DNA of 53,936 nucleotides, from NCBI GenBank assembly GCA_000403215.2, contig KE159533.1, forward strand, positions 115,984-169,919. Reading direction: 5' to 3'. Positions 16,701 through 24,690 of this stretch are shown here, one piece after another. The notes beneath the pieces are model-generated. The model ran no database searches. It was not told the origin of the DNA and worked only from the letters and a program-made list of their open reading frames with translations. Within the stretch, counting starts at the first letter, position 1. Each line of letters opens with the position of its first letter. The DNA comes from Lachnospiraceae bacterium A4. Lineage in GTDB: Bacteria > Bacillota > Clostridia > Lachnospirales > Lachnospiraceae. The translations under genes were made by a program, and so were the position numbers.

Positions 16701-16739
16701 CTGTCTAAAGATATCCTTCCCATCCGGTTAAAATTCCTG

Positions 16740-16882
16740 TTGATTAATCAGCACCTTTATGCTACAATCCACCTGTATCTGTTATTTTTTATGTTTTTCC
16801 CTGATATGGGAAGACCAGCCGCAAGGCATCAATAAAGGCACATTTATGGCATCAATGCGTATACCGCACGGATGCTTTTTTT
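16740..16882 (+). promoter_or_regulatory. Leader copy 6
   Basis: TTGATT (16740-16745), 17 bases, TACAAT (16763-16768) preceded by TATGC. TTTATGT (16788-16794) is followed by hairpin TTCCC/GGGAA (16797-16812). The terminator pairs GCATC (16849-16853) with GATGC (16871-16875) through an inner stem and ends in seven T. AGGCACA before and TGTGCCT after can form an outer stem around it. It leads the PRTRC-type operon; nothing else is seen in 16701-16908. Confidence 0.7.
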
Positions 16883-16908
16883 GTGCCTGTAATAAAAAGG
16901 AGGGCTGT

Positions 16909-17199
16909 ATGGAAACAGCAAATGAAGAATTTTTAAAAAAGTTCCTGGAAGGCTTAAAGGAAGCCGGAAATCTGCCGAACAGCGCGGACAGGGACGAGGA
17001 TATTTTTTTCCAGATCCTGAATGCCAGGACTGTCGGTGAGCTGTACGGGATGGACATTTCAATTGAGGACATCGAAAGGCTCATTCCAAAAACGGAGCTG
17101 CTGTTAAGAAAAGCAGAGGGCAGTTTCCGGTTCTGCAGGTTCATGACAGACAGTATCCACAGGATACAGGGACAGAAAAAGAAAAAATTTATTTTTTAA
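16909..17199 (+). CDS. Small protein at the head of the PRTRC-type operon
   Basis: A 96-residue soluble helical protein, with AAAAAGGAGGG before ATG 16909. It begins METANEEFLKKFLEGLKEAG, has a central RTVGELYGMDISIEDIERL segment, and a strongly basic tail (QGQKKKKFIF). I do not recognise it. Its place directly before the protein-B-like gene is where PRTRC clusters usually carry their small ubiquitin-like protein C, but I see no ubiquitin-like signature or C-terminal Gly-Gly here, so I do not assign that. The next start codon lies 13 bases downstream; the two are certainly co-transcribed. Confidence 0.6.
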   Translation: METANEEFLKKFLEGLKEAGNLPNSADRDEDIFFQILNARTVGELYGMDISIEDIERLIPKTELLLRKAEGSFRFCRFMTDSIHRIQGQKKKKFIF

Positions 17200-17212
17200 G
17201 GGAGGAGCCACA

Positions 17213-17932
17213 GTGCACACAATATTTACAATCGATTCTGGCGAGGCAGGCATGGTAACCTGCGAGGTCTCGGACAATGACGGAAAAGTATCAAGAAAGA
17301 AGATTAAACTGGAGGATTTTTATGGTATCATTCTGAAAAGCAATAATGCTTTGTCCAGATCGGAATGGACATATTATTTCAACCCGCCCGGAATGTTTAC
17401 CGGACCCGGGCAGACCAGAGGGCTTGTGATCGGGGCAGGAAATGGAAGCTCCATGAGGGCCTTATTCTTCATCCCCGCCGGCAGACAGGTGCTGAATTAT
17501 GTGGGACACATCTATATCGTGCCATTCCCGTCACTTCTGTTTTATTTTGAATCGGAAAACGGGCGCCTGTCCGTAACACGGGTGTTTGCGACTAGGATCA
17601 GGGACTGCTCCGAACTGGGGACAGACACGCAGCTGTACGCGTTCCCGTTTGGCAACGTGGATTCATATGGAGGAAGTGTATGCTGGGGCGAAACAAAACA
17701 CCCGCCCGTACAGGAAATATCCGATTTCCAGGGTATTATTTCCAGCTTTTTCGGCTCAGAAATTAATGACGATTACTATATGGCCGGAAAACACGTTATC
17801 CAGAAGGAAGAGTTTTGTATGCAGAGGGGGCTGCTGATCCATCTTGCAGCACTGGACGGAGGGTTTCCCGGAGAATACCTTGTGAAGAGTCAGACCACAG
17901 TGAAACAGATTGAGGAGAAATTTCATTTTTAA
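17213..17932 (+). CDS. PRTRC system protein B-like (prokaryotic E2 family D)
   Basis: A 239-residue protein starting at GTG 17213 with GGGAGGAG eight bases before. The segment YAFPFGNVDSYGGSVCWGETKHP at about residues 142-164 matches the hallmark of PRTRC protein B / Prok-E2_D: a proline-rich strand, FGNV, then Gly and a Cys two residues later. This Cys (in VCWG) is the candidate E2-type active-site residue. The family belongs to clusters that also hold a JAMM peptidase and a ThiF-like protein, exactly the next two genes, which makes the call firm. The biochemical role is not known; by analogy with ubiquitin-like conjugation it could carry a small protein or substrate. It lies 12 bases before the JAMM gene. 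Confidence 0.75.
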   Translation: MHTIFTIDSGEAGMVTCEVSDNDGKVSRKKIKLEDFYGIILKSNNALSRSEWTYYFNPPGMFTGPGQTRGLVIGAGNGSSMRALFFIPAGRQVLNYVGHIYIVPFPSLLFYFESENGRLSVTRVFATRIRDCSELGTDTQLYAFPFGNVDSYGGSVCWGETKHPPVQEISDFQGIISSFFGSEINDDYYMAGKHVIQKEEFCMQRGLLIHLAALDGGFPGEYLVKSQTTVKQIEEKFHF

Positions 17933-17944
17933 AGGAGGACCATC

Positions 17945-19639
17945 ATGGATTTAACTTCATTTTTCCAGAGCACATTAATACCAGACATGAAGAAGGAGGA
18001 AGCAAAAAAGCCTGAAAAAAAGCAGGGCACAAAAAAAGAAAGCAAAAAAGGCACAAAACCTGTCAGGTACAGGCTGCCGGTAACCTTGTACAGCAACTAT
18101 ACAGAACCCGTTATCATAGGCGGGGACGAATTTCCAGAAGAGCTGACAGAAAGCGAAATCCTGAAGGAAGCCAGGGAGAGACACGGCTGTTTTAAGAACT
18201 TCACAACTGAGGTTCTTGACGAGAAAACAATGCTGCTCATACCGCAGGCATACAACTGTGTCAAAAAAGGAAGCCTGAAAATCACGGAAGACCTCGAGGT
18301 GCGGTTTGGCGACGAGATTATGGATATCTCACCCGTAACAGAAGGACTCCCAGAGATTGCATACGAGAAACTGATCCGGTATGCATCCGAACAGTCAGGA
18401 ACGGGTATCGACCTGCTCCATGAGGGCAGCACGATCACGCTCCTCTATTCAATGGATGGGTCGAGCAGTATTGGAAACCTGACGTTTCCGGTCACGGCAG
18501 TTCTTGGAGCCGGTACCAGTATTGCAATCAGTGAGGATGAGCTCAGGGAATTTGTAAACGGCATGGGCACCAAAAAGAAAAGTGCCCCGGAAGATGCCAC
18601 AGATGACCATATGCCCGGTGATGAAGAGGAACCCGGAAATGAGGAAACACCGTCTGGGGAAACGCAGCCGAAGGCAAGACAATCCATACAGAGTCTTCTG
18701 ACGACGAACAATTTTCTCCGTTTTGTCGAGTCAAAAGAACCGACGTACAAAGGCGGACACGGACAGCTTTACGTCAATGAAAAACTGAATTTTGTCAGGG
18801 TGCTGTACAAGAAAAAGTTCGCGGCAATCAACAAGACCGAAAAAAAAGAGACACTGTACCCGTCTGATGCAATGCTTTCACTTATCTACGAGAAAATACA
18901 GCTCACGCCGGAAATGTTCGGCGGCAAAAAGGAGGTCACGGAGAGGGAAATCCAGAAGTACCTTGAAAAGGACAGACCGGAATATTCCAGAGAGCGGACA
19001 AAAATCGAGTATGATGAAAAAACAAATATGATTATAGCGACCATAGTGGGCGGAAAACGCGGAAGCGTGAAATATTTCGATGAAGGCGGTATCCATTACA
19101 GAATAAGCAATACGCCATTCATGCAGATTCGGGCAGCGACAGACGGTTCAGGACAGGGAGAAATGACATGGAAAATGTCCAAAATCCCATACCGCATGCT
19201 GCGTTCCATGTGCAGTTTCTTTCAGAAAGTCTACTGCACATACGGGACGGAAAGCCTTGTAAACATCCTGTGGAACCCGGATAAAGAAGCTTATTTTCTG
19301 TACGTGCCACAGCAGGAGGTGACGCCTTCCAGTGTAGACTACTGGAATGACAATGACATACAGAAACATATGTGGACAGTCGGAACGTTTCATTCACACG
19401 GAATGTACAACCCGTATTTTTCTGTCACTGATGACGAGAACGAGAAAGCGGATGGCATTTACGGCGTAACAGGAAATTTTGATTTTCCAGTGCCCCGCAT
19501 GAAAATGCGTGCAGGGACAGGGGGACATTACATAACCATCCATACCTTTGATGTCTTTGACAAAAACACTGGGGAAAGGGCAGAAGATCTCTGGACTGCC
19601 AAAAATCTCTCCGCGATACATCCATATATGCACAGGTAA
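17945..19639 (+). CDS. JAMM (Mov34/MPN) metalloprotease, PRTRC protein A-like, extended
   Basis: A 564-residue protein. The C-terminal domain carries a complete JAMM zinc motif: H483-S-H485, seven residues, Ser493, two residues, Asp496. Such domains remove ubiquitin-like proteins from partners. Unlike the short protein A of typical PRTRC systems, it has about 400 extra N-terminal residues: a Lys-rich start (AKKPEKKQGTKKESKKG), a domain from about 40 to 195, an acidic linker (GDEEEPGNEETPSGE), and another domain before the JAMM part. The first domain might be an E2- or ubiquitin-like fold; this is not provable by eye. AAAGGAGGACC lies before ATG 17945. It is followed by a hairpin terminator (19674-19699) and the ThiF-like gene. 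Confidence 0.75.
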   Translation: MDLTSFFQSTLIPDMKKEEAKKPEKKQGTKKESKKGTKPVRYRLPVTLYSNYTEPVIIGGDEFPEELTESEILKEARERHGCFKNFTTEVLDEKTMLLIPQAYNCVKKGSLKITEDLEVRFGDEIMDISPVTEGLPEIAYEKLIRYASEQSGTGIDLLHEGSTITLLYSMDGSSSIGNLTFPVTAVLGAGTSIAISEDELREFVNGMGTKKKSAPEDATDDHMPGDEEEPGNEETPSGETQPKARQSIQSLLTTNNFLRFVESKEPTYKGGHGQLYVNEKLNFVRVLYKKKFAAINKTEKKETLYPSDAMLSLIYEKIQLTPEMFGGKKEVTEREIQKYLEKDRPEYSRERTKIEYDEKTNMIIATIVGGKRGSVKYFDEGGIHYRISNTPFMQIRAATDGSGQGEMTWKMSKIPYRMLRSMCSFFQKVYCTYGTESLVNILWNPDKEAYFLYVPQQEVTPSSVDYWNDNDIQKHMWTVGTFHSHGMYNPYFSVTDDENEKADGIYGVTGNFDFPVPRMKMRAGTGGHYITIHTFDVFDKNTGERAEDLWTAKNLSAIHPYMHR

Positions 19640-19673
19640 ATAAAAGGAGCAGTTTTTATAAACACTATTGAAT

Positions 19674-19699
19674 AAGGGGCATTTTCAATGCCCCTTTTA
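19674..19699 (+). terminator. Intra-operon attenuator
   Basis: AAGGGGCATT (19674-19683) pairs with AATGCCCCTT (19687-19696) and ends in T. It lies between the JAMM and ThiF-like genes and may lower expression of the latter; a second small hairpin (GCGC...GCGC, about 19701-19714) follows. Confidence 0.65.
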
Positions 19700-19734
19700 T
19701 GCGCTAAACCGCGCATTTATTAAAGGAGGAAAAC

Positions 19735-20532
19735 ATGGCATTTTTTATGAAAGTGAACATCTGCATTATCGGATGCGGGGGAACCGGCGGCAACCTGATT
19801 GCAAGGCTTGCAAGGTTTCTCTCAGGAGACACGGGAAATTTAGTCATAAATGTGGCAATTGCCGATGGCGACACCGTTGAATACAAAAATATGGACAGGC
19901 AGCCTTTTGACGGCGAAGACCTGGGTGAAAACAAGGCAGTCATTCTGGCGGAAAATATCGAATCGTGCCTTCATGTAAAGCTTGACAGTTATCCGCACTA
20001 TATTCTTACAACAGCGGACCTTGACCGGATCTTTGAGTCCCTGAACAGGGAAGGGGACTACATTTCAGGCAGTTCCAGCGACATTAACATCCTGGTAAGC
20101 TGTGTTGATAACCATGCCGCAAGGAAAATATGCCATAACTGGTTTGAAAAGGTTTCATTCCTGGGAACGACATTTTTTATAGATCCCGCTAACGAGGACG
20201 TAAGCGGCGAGGTAGTCATTGCCAAAAGGCATGCATACACCATCACTTCACCAGACAGGTTCTGGTATTACCCGGACATCATAAACGACCTGGGAAAACC
20301 GGTAAACGAGATGAGCTGTGAGGAACTTAACAATGCAGCGCCGCAGCATTTTGCGACAAACTGTTACGCGGCGGACATATGCTTTGCGTTCATTGCGGGC
20401 ATAATCATGTGCCGGGAGAACGCGCACCAGGTACCCGGAGGCATTACATACTTCCATGCATTCAAGATGTTCCAGCGTTTTTATGTGTGCGAATATGATG
20501 AGGAGGAACAGGGATATGTCAGGGAATCTTGA
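19735..20532 (+). CDS. ThiF/E1-like protein, PRTRC system
   Basis: A 265-residue ThiF-superfamily protein, related to the adenylating E1 enzymes that activate ubiquitin-like proteins. The nucleotide-binding glycine loop GCGGTGG is at 13-19, followed by the DGDTVEYKNMDRQPF segment, which corresponds to the D-x-D and N-x-x-R-Q of the family (ATP and Arg contacts), and later LVSCVDN. A catalytic cysteine is not obvious, as in other PRTRC ThiF proteins. AAAGGAGGAAAAC precedes ATG 19735. Together with the protein-B-like and JAMM genes it gives an E1/E2/peptidase-like trio. Its 3' end overlaps the next gene by 17 bases. Confidence 0.8.
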   Translation: MAFFMKVNICIIGCGGTGGNLIARLARFLSGDTGNLVINVAIADGDTVEYKNMDRQPFDGEDLGENKAVILAENIESCLHVKLDSYPHYILTTADLDRIFESLNREGDYISGSSSDINILVSCVDNHAARKICHNWFEKVSFLGTTFFIDPANEDVSGEVVIAKRHAYTITSPDRFWYYPDIINDLGKPVNEMSCEELNNAAPQHFATNCYAADICFAFIAGIIMCRENAHQVPGGITYFHAFKMFQRFYVCEYDEEEQGYVRES

Positions 20533-21535
20533 CCTTTATTTTGCAGAGATGGACAGGCTCCTTGCGCTTGACAGCAGATACAAACGTCCGGGTTTTACAA
20601 TGGATGTGAACGACTGCGTATACCTTTATACCCTTGCAGTATACAGTCTCCTAAAGCTGAGAGAGCTGGGGGTGCGGGTAGATACAGACCTGGAACTCCC
20701 ATCTCTGATGACTAAAAAGCTGCCGCGTTATCTCTACGACATGGTGTACCAGGAAGATGAGGAAGAAGAGGATTATGCAGGCTGCAATTATTATGCAATG
20801 CAGTGGGTAGAGATGTACGAACCGTATACGGGATGCCTCAGCAGGAAAAATGCATTTTCTGAGCTGTCTGAATTTATGTACAGTTTTTTTCAGGACGTGA
20901 GAAAGAAAAATAACCTCGGGCTGTGGACGGTTTTCTCTGAAAAGGAATGCATGGAACTGTGTTCCACGGAATTGTGTTTCACAGGATTGTATTCCCCAGA
21001 ACTTTATTCGGCTACAGATAAACCAGGGGAAAATCCCATCATTCAGGCAGCCGTTTTTTTCATGGAATCGCGTGACAATACCAGGCAGCTGCATTCAATG
21101 GGCGTTGAAATATCCAGTGAAACAAGAAATGAAATGAAATATTCCCTTAATAATACACTGTTCATTGAAGGGATATTTGTACTGACGAGCCCCATTTCAG
21201 AGAAGATTGCAGAAGCGCTGGAAAACAGCGGCATAAATGACAGGAATGCTCGGAGTTTCCCTGAAAAATGCAGGGAGCTCAGCAGATTATTGTGGCGGCC
21301 CAAGGCAACCATACTGGCTGACTATACGAACAACTATGAATCTGCCGCAACAAGGTCGCAGATTATCGGCTCGGACAGTGATTTTGAGGTTTCGTTTGAT
21401 TATGCCGATATTTCACCGCTGCTCCCGGTATACCTGTATTACCTTGAAAAAGCGGCAGAAGAACTGGACAGAATTTATTTTTACGGAAAAGTCTTAAAGG
21501 AGGATACAGATGGAAAGCAAGAATGGAAGGATTAA
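20516..21535 (+). CDS. Hypothetical protein of the PRTRC-type operon, 339 residues
   Basis: A soluble protein I do not recognise, from ATG 20516 with GAGGAGGAA eight bases upstream. This start lies within the end of the ThiF-like gene. A short acidic stretch (EDEEEEDY) is followed, at about residues 147-166, by a run of four similar five-residue units (ELCST, ELCFT, GLYSP, ELYSA) encoded by a 15-base tandem repeat (see the repeat entry). The rest is helical without clear motifs. It overlaps the next gene by 26 bases. Position and coupling suggest a partner of the PRTRC proteins, perhaps taking the place of the family's E or F proteins; that is inference. Confidence 0.6.
   Translation: MSGNLDLYFAEMDRLLALDSRYKRPGFTMDVNDCVYLYTLAVYSLLKLRELGVRVDTDLELPSLMTKKLPRYLYDMVYQEDEEEEDYAGCNYYAMQWVEMYEPYTGCLSRKNAFSELSEFMYSFFQDVRKKNNLGLWTVFSEKECMELCSTELCFTGLYSPELYSATDKPGENPIIQAAVFFMESRDNTRQLHSMGVEISSETRNEMKYSLNNTLFIEGIFVLTSPISEKIAEALENSGINDRNARSFPEKCRELSRLLWRPKATILADYTNNYESAATRSQIIGSDSDFEVSFDYADISPLLPVYLYYLEKAAEELDRIYFYGKVLKEDTDGKQEWKD
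20954..21013 (+). repeat. Degenerate 15-base tandem repeat inside a gene
   Basis: Four units of 15 bases beginning GAACTGTGTTCC, GAATTGTGTTTC, GGATTGTATTCC and GAACTTTATTCG. The unit length keeps the reading frame, so copy number could change without breaking the protein. Confidence 0.55.
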
Positions 21536-22406
21536 AAAAATATTCCCGGGAATACTGGGCATGGCCGACGAACTGTATCCTGTCTATATGCCTGTGGACG
21601 ATTACGGCTGCAGCAGTCTGGACAATACCACACTATTCGGATACAGAATGGAGTGTTTTACATTTTCGGCGGCAAGGCTGTGTTATATCGCCGTACTCAG
21701 GAAACTTTTCCTGACTGTTTTTCTTATACTTGTCAGGGAGGGGCTGATCGACGTGGACCTGTCAGATATCATAGACATGGAGGTGGATACGTTCGGAAAC
21801 ATCCTATGCCTTGACAGGATTAACGACCAGTCCGGGCTTATGGACCTGCTTATTAAAAAAGTGTTTGATGCGTACGGATACCATCATGAGACAACAGCCT
21901 ACCGCATGGATGAACTGACAGAAGGCATTTATGATATTGCATCCATTGACGACGCAATAGCGGAAATGGAGGAAAACTGCCGCCTGGTCATGAAAGAAAA
22001 TGACTACACGCATACAAATGTCCTCAACTTGTTCAACCAGTCATATGACACGGAATGGTACATGCAGGAGGACGTAAAGATTCACCGATTTTCCAACAGG
22101 TGGCTTTCGGAAATCATGAGGAGAAATTACGACATGGTATCCGGCAGCATGCGAATGATACTGGATAACATCTTCCGGCTGGACTATCTCCTGTTTTCTG
22201 ACGTTGTATCATACGAAATCCATGAATATAACAAGATAACAGGAAAATACGAGTTTGCCGCAATAGAATCGGCCTATGTGTCCACAGACTGGCGCGGATA
22301 TAATGAATACTGGTGCAGGCTTGATTCTGCGTTCCTAAACTTCGGGGCGCTTCTGACAATTCCTTATATCGACGCCCTCATGGACGATGCTGACTTATGC
22401 GGATAA
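21510..22406 (+). CDS. Hypothetical protein of the PRTRC-type operon, 298 residues
   Basis: I do not recognise this protein. AAAGGAGGATACAG precedes ATG 21510, inside the end of the previous gene, so it is translated by coupling. Visible features: one hydrophobic stretch (LRKLFLTVFLILV, about 64-76) that is short and flanked by charged residues, thus more likely a buried helix than a membrane anchor, and many acidic residues (DVDLSDIIDMEVD). No cofactor or catalytic motif is seen. It ends the operon that begins at 16909; a terminator (22441-22474) follows within 70 bases. Confidence 0.6.
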   Translation: MESKNGRIKKIFPGILGMADELYPVYMPVDDYGCSSLDNTTLFGYRMECFTFSAARLCYIAVLRKLFLTVFLILVREGLIDVDLSDIIDMEVDTFGNILCLDRINDQSGLMDLLIKKVFDAYGYHHETTAYRMDELTEGIYDIASIDDAIAEMEENCRLVMKENDYTHTNVLNLFNQSYDTEWYMQEDVKIHRFSNRWLSEIMRRNYDMVSGSMRMILDNIFRLDYLLFSDVVSYEIHEYNKITGKYEFAAIESAYVSTDWRGYNEYWCRLDSAFLNFGALLTIPYIDALMDDADLCG

Positions 22407-22440
22407 AATTACTTAATGGAGGAATCATACTTATTTACGC

Positions 22441-22474
22441 CTGTGCAGACTTTTATGGTCTGCGCAGTTTTTTT
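22441..22474 (+). terminator. Terminator, leader copy 7 (promoter part not visible)
   Basis: CTGTGCAGAC (22441-22450) pairs with GTCTGCGCAG (22458-22467, one G-U), followed by seven T. It has the terminator and downstream hairpins of the leader family but no TTGATT/TATGC promoter in front, so it may serve to end the PRTRC operon. Confidence 0.7.
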
Positions 22475-22480
22475 ATGCAC

Positions 22481-22607
22481 ACGAGCACCCAGAAGAAATT
22501 TGTCAGCAGAAGCTGACTGGTGCCCGGCGCGCGAGTAGGAGAAGAAGGCTCTTTTCTACTCGATTGCACCCAGCGCTGCGAGTAGAGGAGAAGGTCATGC
22601 CTCTACT
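22481..22607 (+). repeat. Post-terminator hairpin module, copy 7
   Basis: It starts like copies 1 and 2 (ATGCACACG-GCACCC just before and at its left end). The inner hairpin GTCAGC/GCTGAC is at 22502-22517 and GGTGCCCGGCGCGCGAGTAG follows. CGAGTAG (22532-22538) pairs with CTACTCG (22556-22562). A second unit, GAGTAGAGG (22580-22588)/CCTCTACT (22600-22607), makes a tandem stem. The outer GCACC stem has one mismatch relative to copy 1. Confidence 0.55.
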
Positions 22608-22660
22608 TGGTTTGTATAATAAGTATTACTTTTAATATATTTTTTAGATACTTCTCTGCT

Positions 22661-22718
22661 AAAAATTTTATCCTTTTTATATCCCGTATTGACTATATCC
22701 TGTCTTTTCTGCTTAAAT
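22661..22718 (+). promoter_or_regulatory. 33-base upstream element, copy B, with promoter
   Basis: 22661-22693 matches 6503-6535 at 30 of 33 positions. Its end supplies TTGACT (22689-22694) as -35, 18 bases before TTAAAT (22713-22718). It lies 28 bases before the ATG of the NlpC/P60 gene. Confidence 0.5.
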
Positions 22719-22745
22719 TCCACTGTTAAACGGAAGGAGATTCAG

Positions 22746-24668
22746 ATGGAGGAAGCACTAAAAGCGAAAATAAAAAAGAAAATACGGGCGTGGGTCCTCG
22801 GGCTGCTGGCCGGCATTTCACCCTGGCTGATATTAGTCCTGATGGCGGCAACAGGCATACTCGGCATCATGTCCCTTGACGACGGCATTGATGACAGGAT
22901 TGAGAAAGACATCATCAATACGAACTATGATAACGTAACGATTGACGACATGATCAGGATATGCAGCCATGACGAGTCTTTTGAGCATTATTTTGAAAAC
23001 TGCGCACTGACGCAGCGGCAGATGCTTAGGATGCTGCAGCGGATCAAAAAGTTGAACGCGAGGAATCTTACCGGTTCTGGCACTTCAAGAAAGCGCACCA
23101 TCAAAGTACAGGCGTTACATGAGTACGAGGAATACATACTGGTTGAGGAAGATGCAGTCATAGGAACCGAGATCATAGACGGCGAAGAGGTAGAAATAAA
23201 GGACGACATATACGAATGGCAGGAAAAGAGTGATTATGACACATGGTGTACTTATTCGTACGACACATCGGACATTGAAAAACTCTGTCAGATTGACTGG
23301 CAGATCATATACACGCTCCTGACGCTTCAGGCTGCGAGCGGCGACAGGAACTGGAACTATGAGAGCAGTATGGATTGGGATTCCGAATATGTGAAGGCAT
23401 TCTGCGGTTACTGCGGAAAAGCACTGGATGGCAGGGAAAAGTGTCCTGTATGCGATTACCAGCAGGAAATTGAAAATGACGACCGCGTATTAAACGAATA
23501 CGGATACTGTACGCAGTGTGGCGAGGCATACGACAGCACCCATATCTGCAAAGTCTGTACAGAAAAAGTTCCCTCCGAAGCCGGAAAGATCACAAATGCA
23601 GACATAGACGCCCTGCTGGAATTTTTTGTTGTGGACTACGAATACTCCTATGATGTTGCAAGCATGCTCAAGGACAGCTACTATTATGAACAGTCGCAGT
23701 CCATACCATTCAAGTACCATTGTGAGGAAGAAACAATCCCGGAAGCTGATGCCAATAAAAAAAGAAACGGGAAATACATCTGGTTTGAACCCGCCACACT
23801 GGTTATGAACACCTGCAACGGATTCCTGTATGCATGGTATGACGTGGAAAAGGATATAAACGGCAGCCCTGTTGTCACGCCGCAGAACCTTTATAACGGA
23901 AGGGAAAGCTCCCTGGAAGCATACAAGGTCGGATACATGCACACGACGCTTGACCTCAACACGCTCTATTCCGGACTGTCAGAATGTTTCGACAACCCAG
24001 AAAAATTTGACTATGACTGGATCATGGAAATGGTGAGGCAGCTTCCCGGCGGGGAGAGCGTGGCTGCAAAATACGAGGGGTATGAGACAAGCGCGATGGC
24101 TGACGGGAGGATACTTTCCGCCACGGAACACGGCGCGGAAATCTTTGTCCCCGACCTTGACTTTTTCAACAAAGTACAGAGCCAGCTCGAGGCAGCTGAC
24201 AATGCGGACATTGACATCGGCGGCATGGAATACGATGAAACGACAGGGGGCATGATTGCCCAGTATGCGATGTCAAAGGTGGGATGCCGTTATGTATGGG
24301 GAACTTCCGGTCCCAATACATTTGACTGTTCGGGATTGGTAAACTGGTGCGCGAAAATGTGCGGGCTGACCGTACCCTGGGCAAAGGTTCCCGGCGTGAG
24401 TGCAACAAATACCCGCCGAAGCGCGGCAAACGCACAGGGATACATCAACGCAGGAAAAGCGATACCGGAAAGCGAAATGAAACAGGGAGATATTATATTT
24501 TTCGCAAGCGAAGGGACTTCCAATACAGTAAAAAACATCACACATGTGGGAATCTATGTGGGGAACGGAAAATTCGTGGATGCACGCAACAAGAAAAAAG
24601 GCGTCCTCCTGTCTGAATACAGCGCTTACTGGAAGAAACGCACAACAGTCATCGCAAGGCCATATTAA
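22746..24668 (+). CDS. Membrane-anchored NlpC/P60 peptidoglycan hydrolase with zinc-ribbon-like insert
   Basis: A 640-residue protein, probably cutting peptide links in peptidoglycan. Residues about 15-38 form one membrane segment (WVLGLLAGISPWLILVLMAA). The C-terminal NlpC/P60 domain has the catalytic Cys528 in FDCSGLV and His600 in THVGIYVG. Between them and the membrane lies a region of unknown fold holding two pairs of CxxC motifs (CGYCGK...CPVC and CTQCGE...CKVC, about residues 219-278), as in double zinc ribbons, which is unusual for an exported part. GGAAGGAG precedes ATG 22746. Hydrolases of this type accompany conjugation machinery in Gram-positive elements (such as Orf14 of Tn916), which suggests a conjugative element. 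The next gene follows after 22 bases. Confidence 0.8.
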   Translation: MEEALKAKIKKKIRAWVLGLLAGISPWLILVLMAATGILGIMSLDDGIDDRIEKDIINTNYDNVTIDDMIRICSHDESFEHYFENCALTQRQMLRMLQRIKKLNARNLTGSGTSRKRTIKVQALHEYEEYILVEEDAVIGTEIIDGEEVEIKDDIYEWQEKSDYDTWCTYSYDTSDIEKLCQIDWQIIYTLLTLQAASGDRNWNYESSMDWDSEYVKAFCGYCGKALDGREKCPVCDYQQEIENDDRVLNEYGYCTQCGEAYDSTHICKVCTEKVPSEAGKITNADIDALLEFFVVDYEYSYDVASMLKDSYYYEQSQSIPFKYHCEEETIPEADANKKRNGKYIWFEPATLVMNTCNGFLYAWYDVEKDINGSPVVTPQNLYNGRESSLEAYKVGYMHTTLDLNTLYSGLSECFDNPEKFDYDWIMEMVRQLPGGESVAAKYEGYETSAMADGRILSATEHGAEIFVPDLDFFNKVQSQLEAADNADIDIGGMEYDETTGGMIAQYAMSKVGCRYVWGTSGPNTFDCSGLVNWCAKMCGLTVPWAKVPGVSATNTRRSAANAQGYINAGKAIPESEMKQGDIIFFASEGTSNTVKNITHVGIYVGNGKFVDARNKKKGVLLSEYSAYWKKRTTVIARPY

Positions 24669-24690
24669 ATTACATAAAGGGAGAAAAAAG

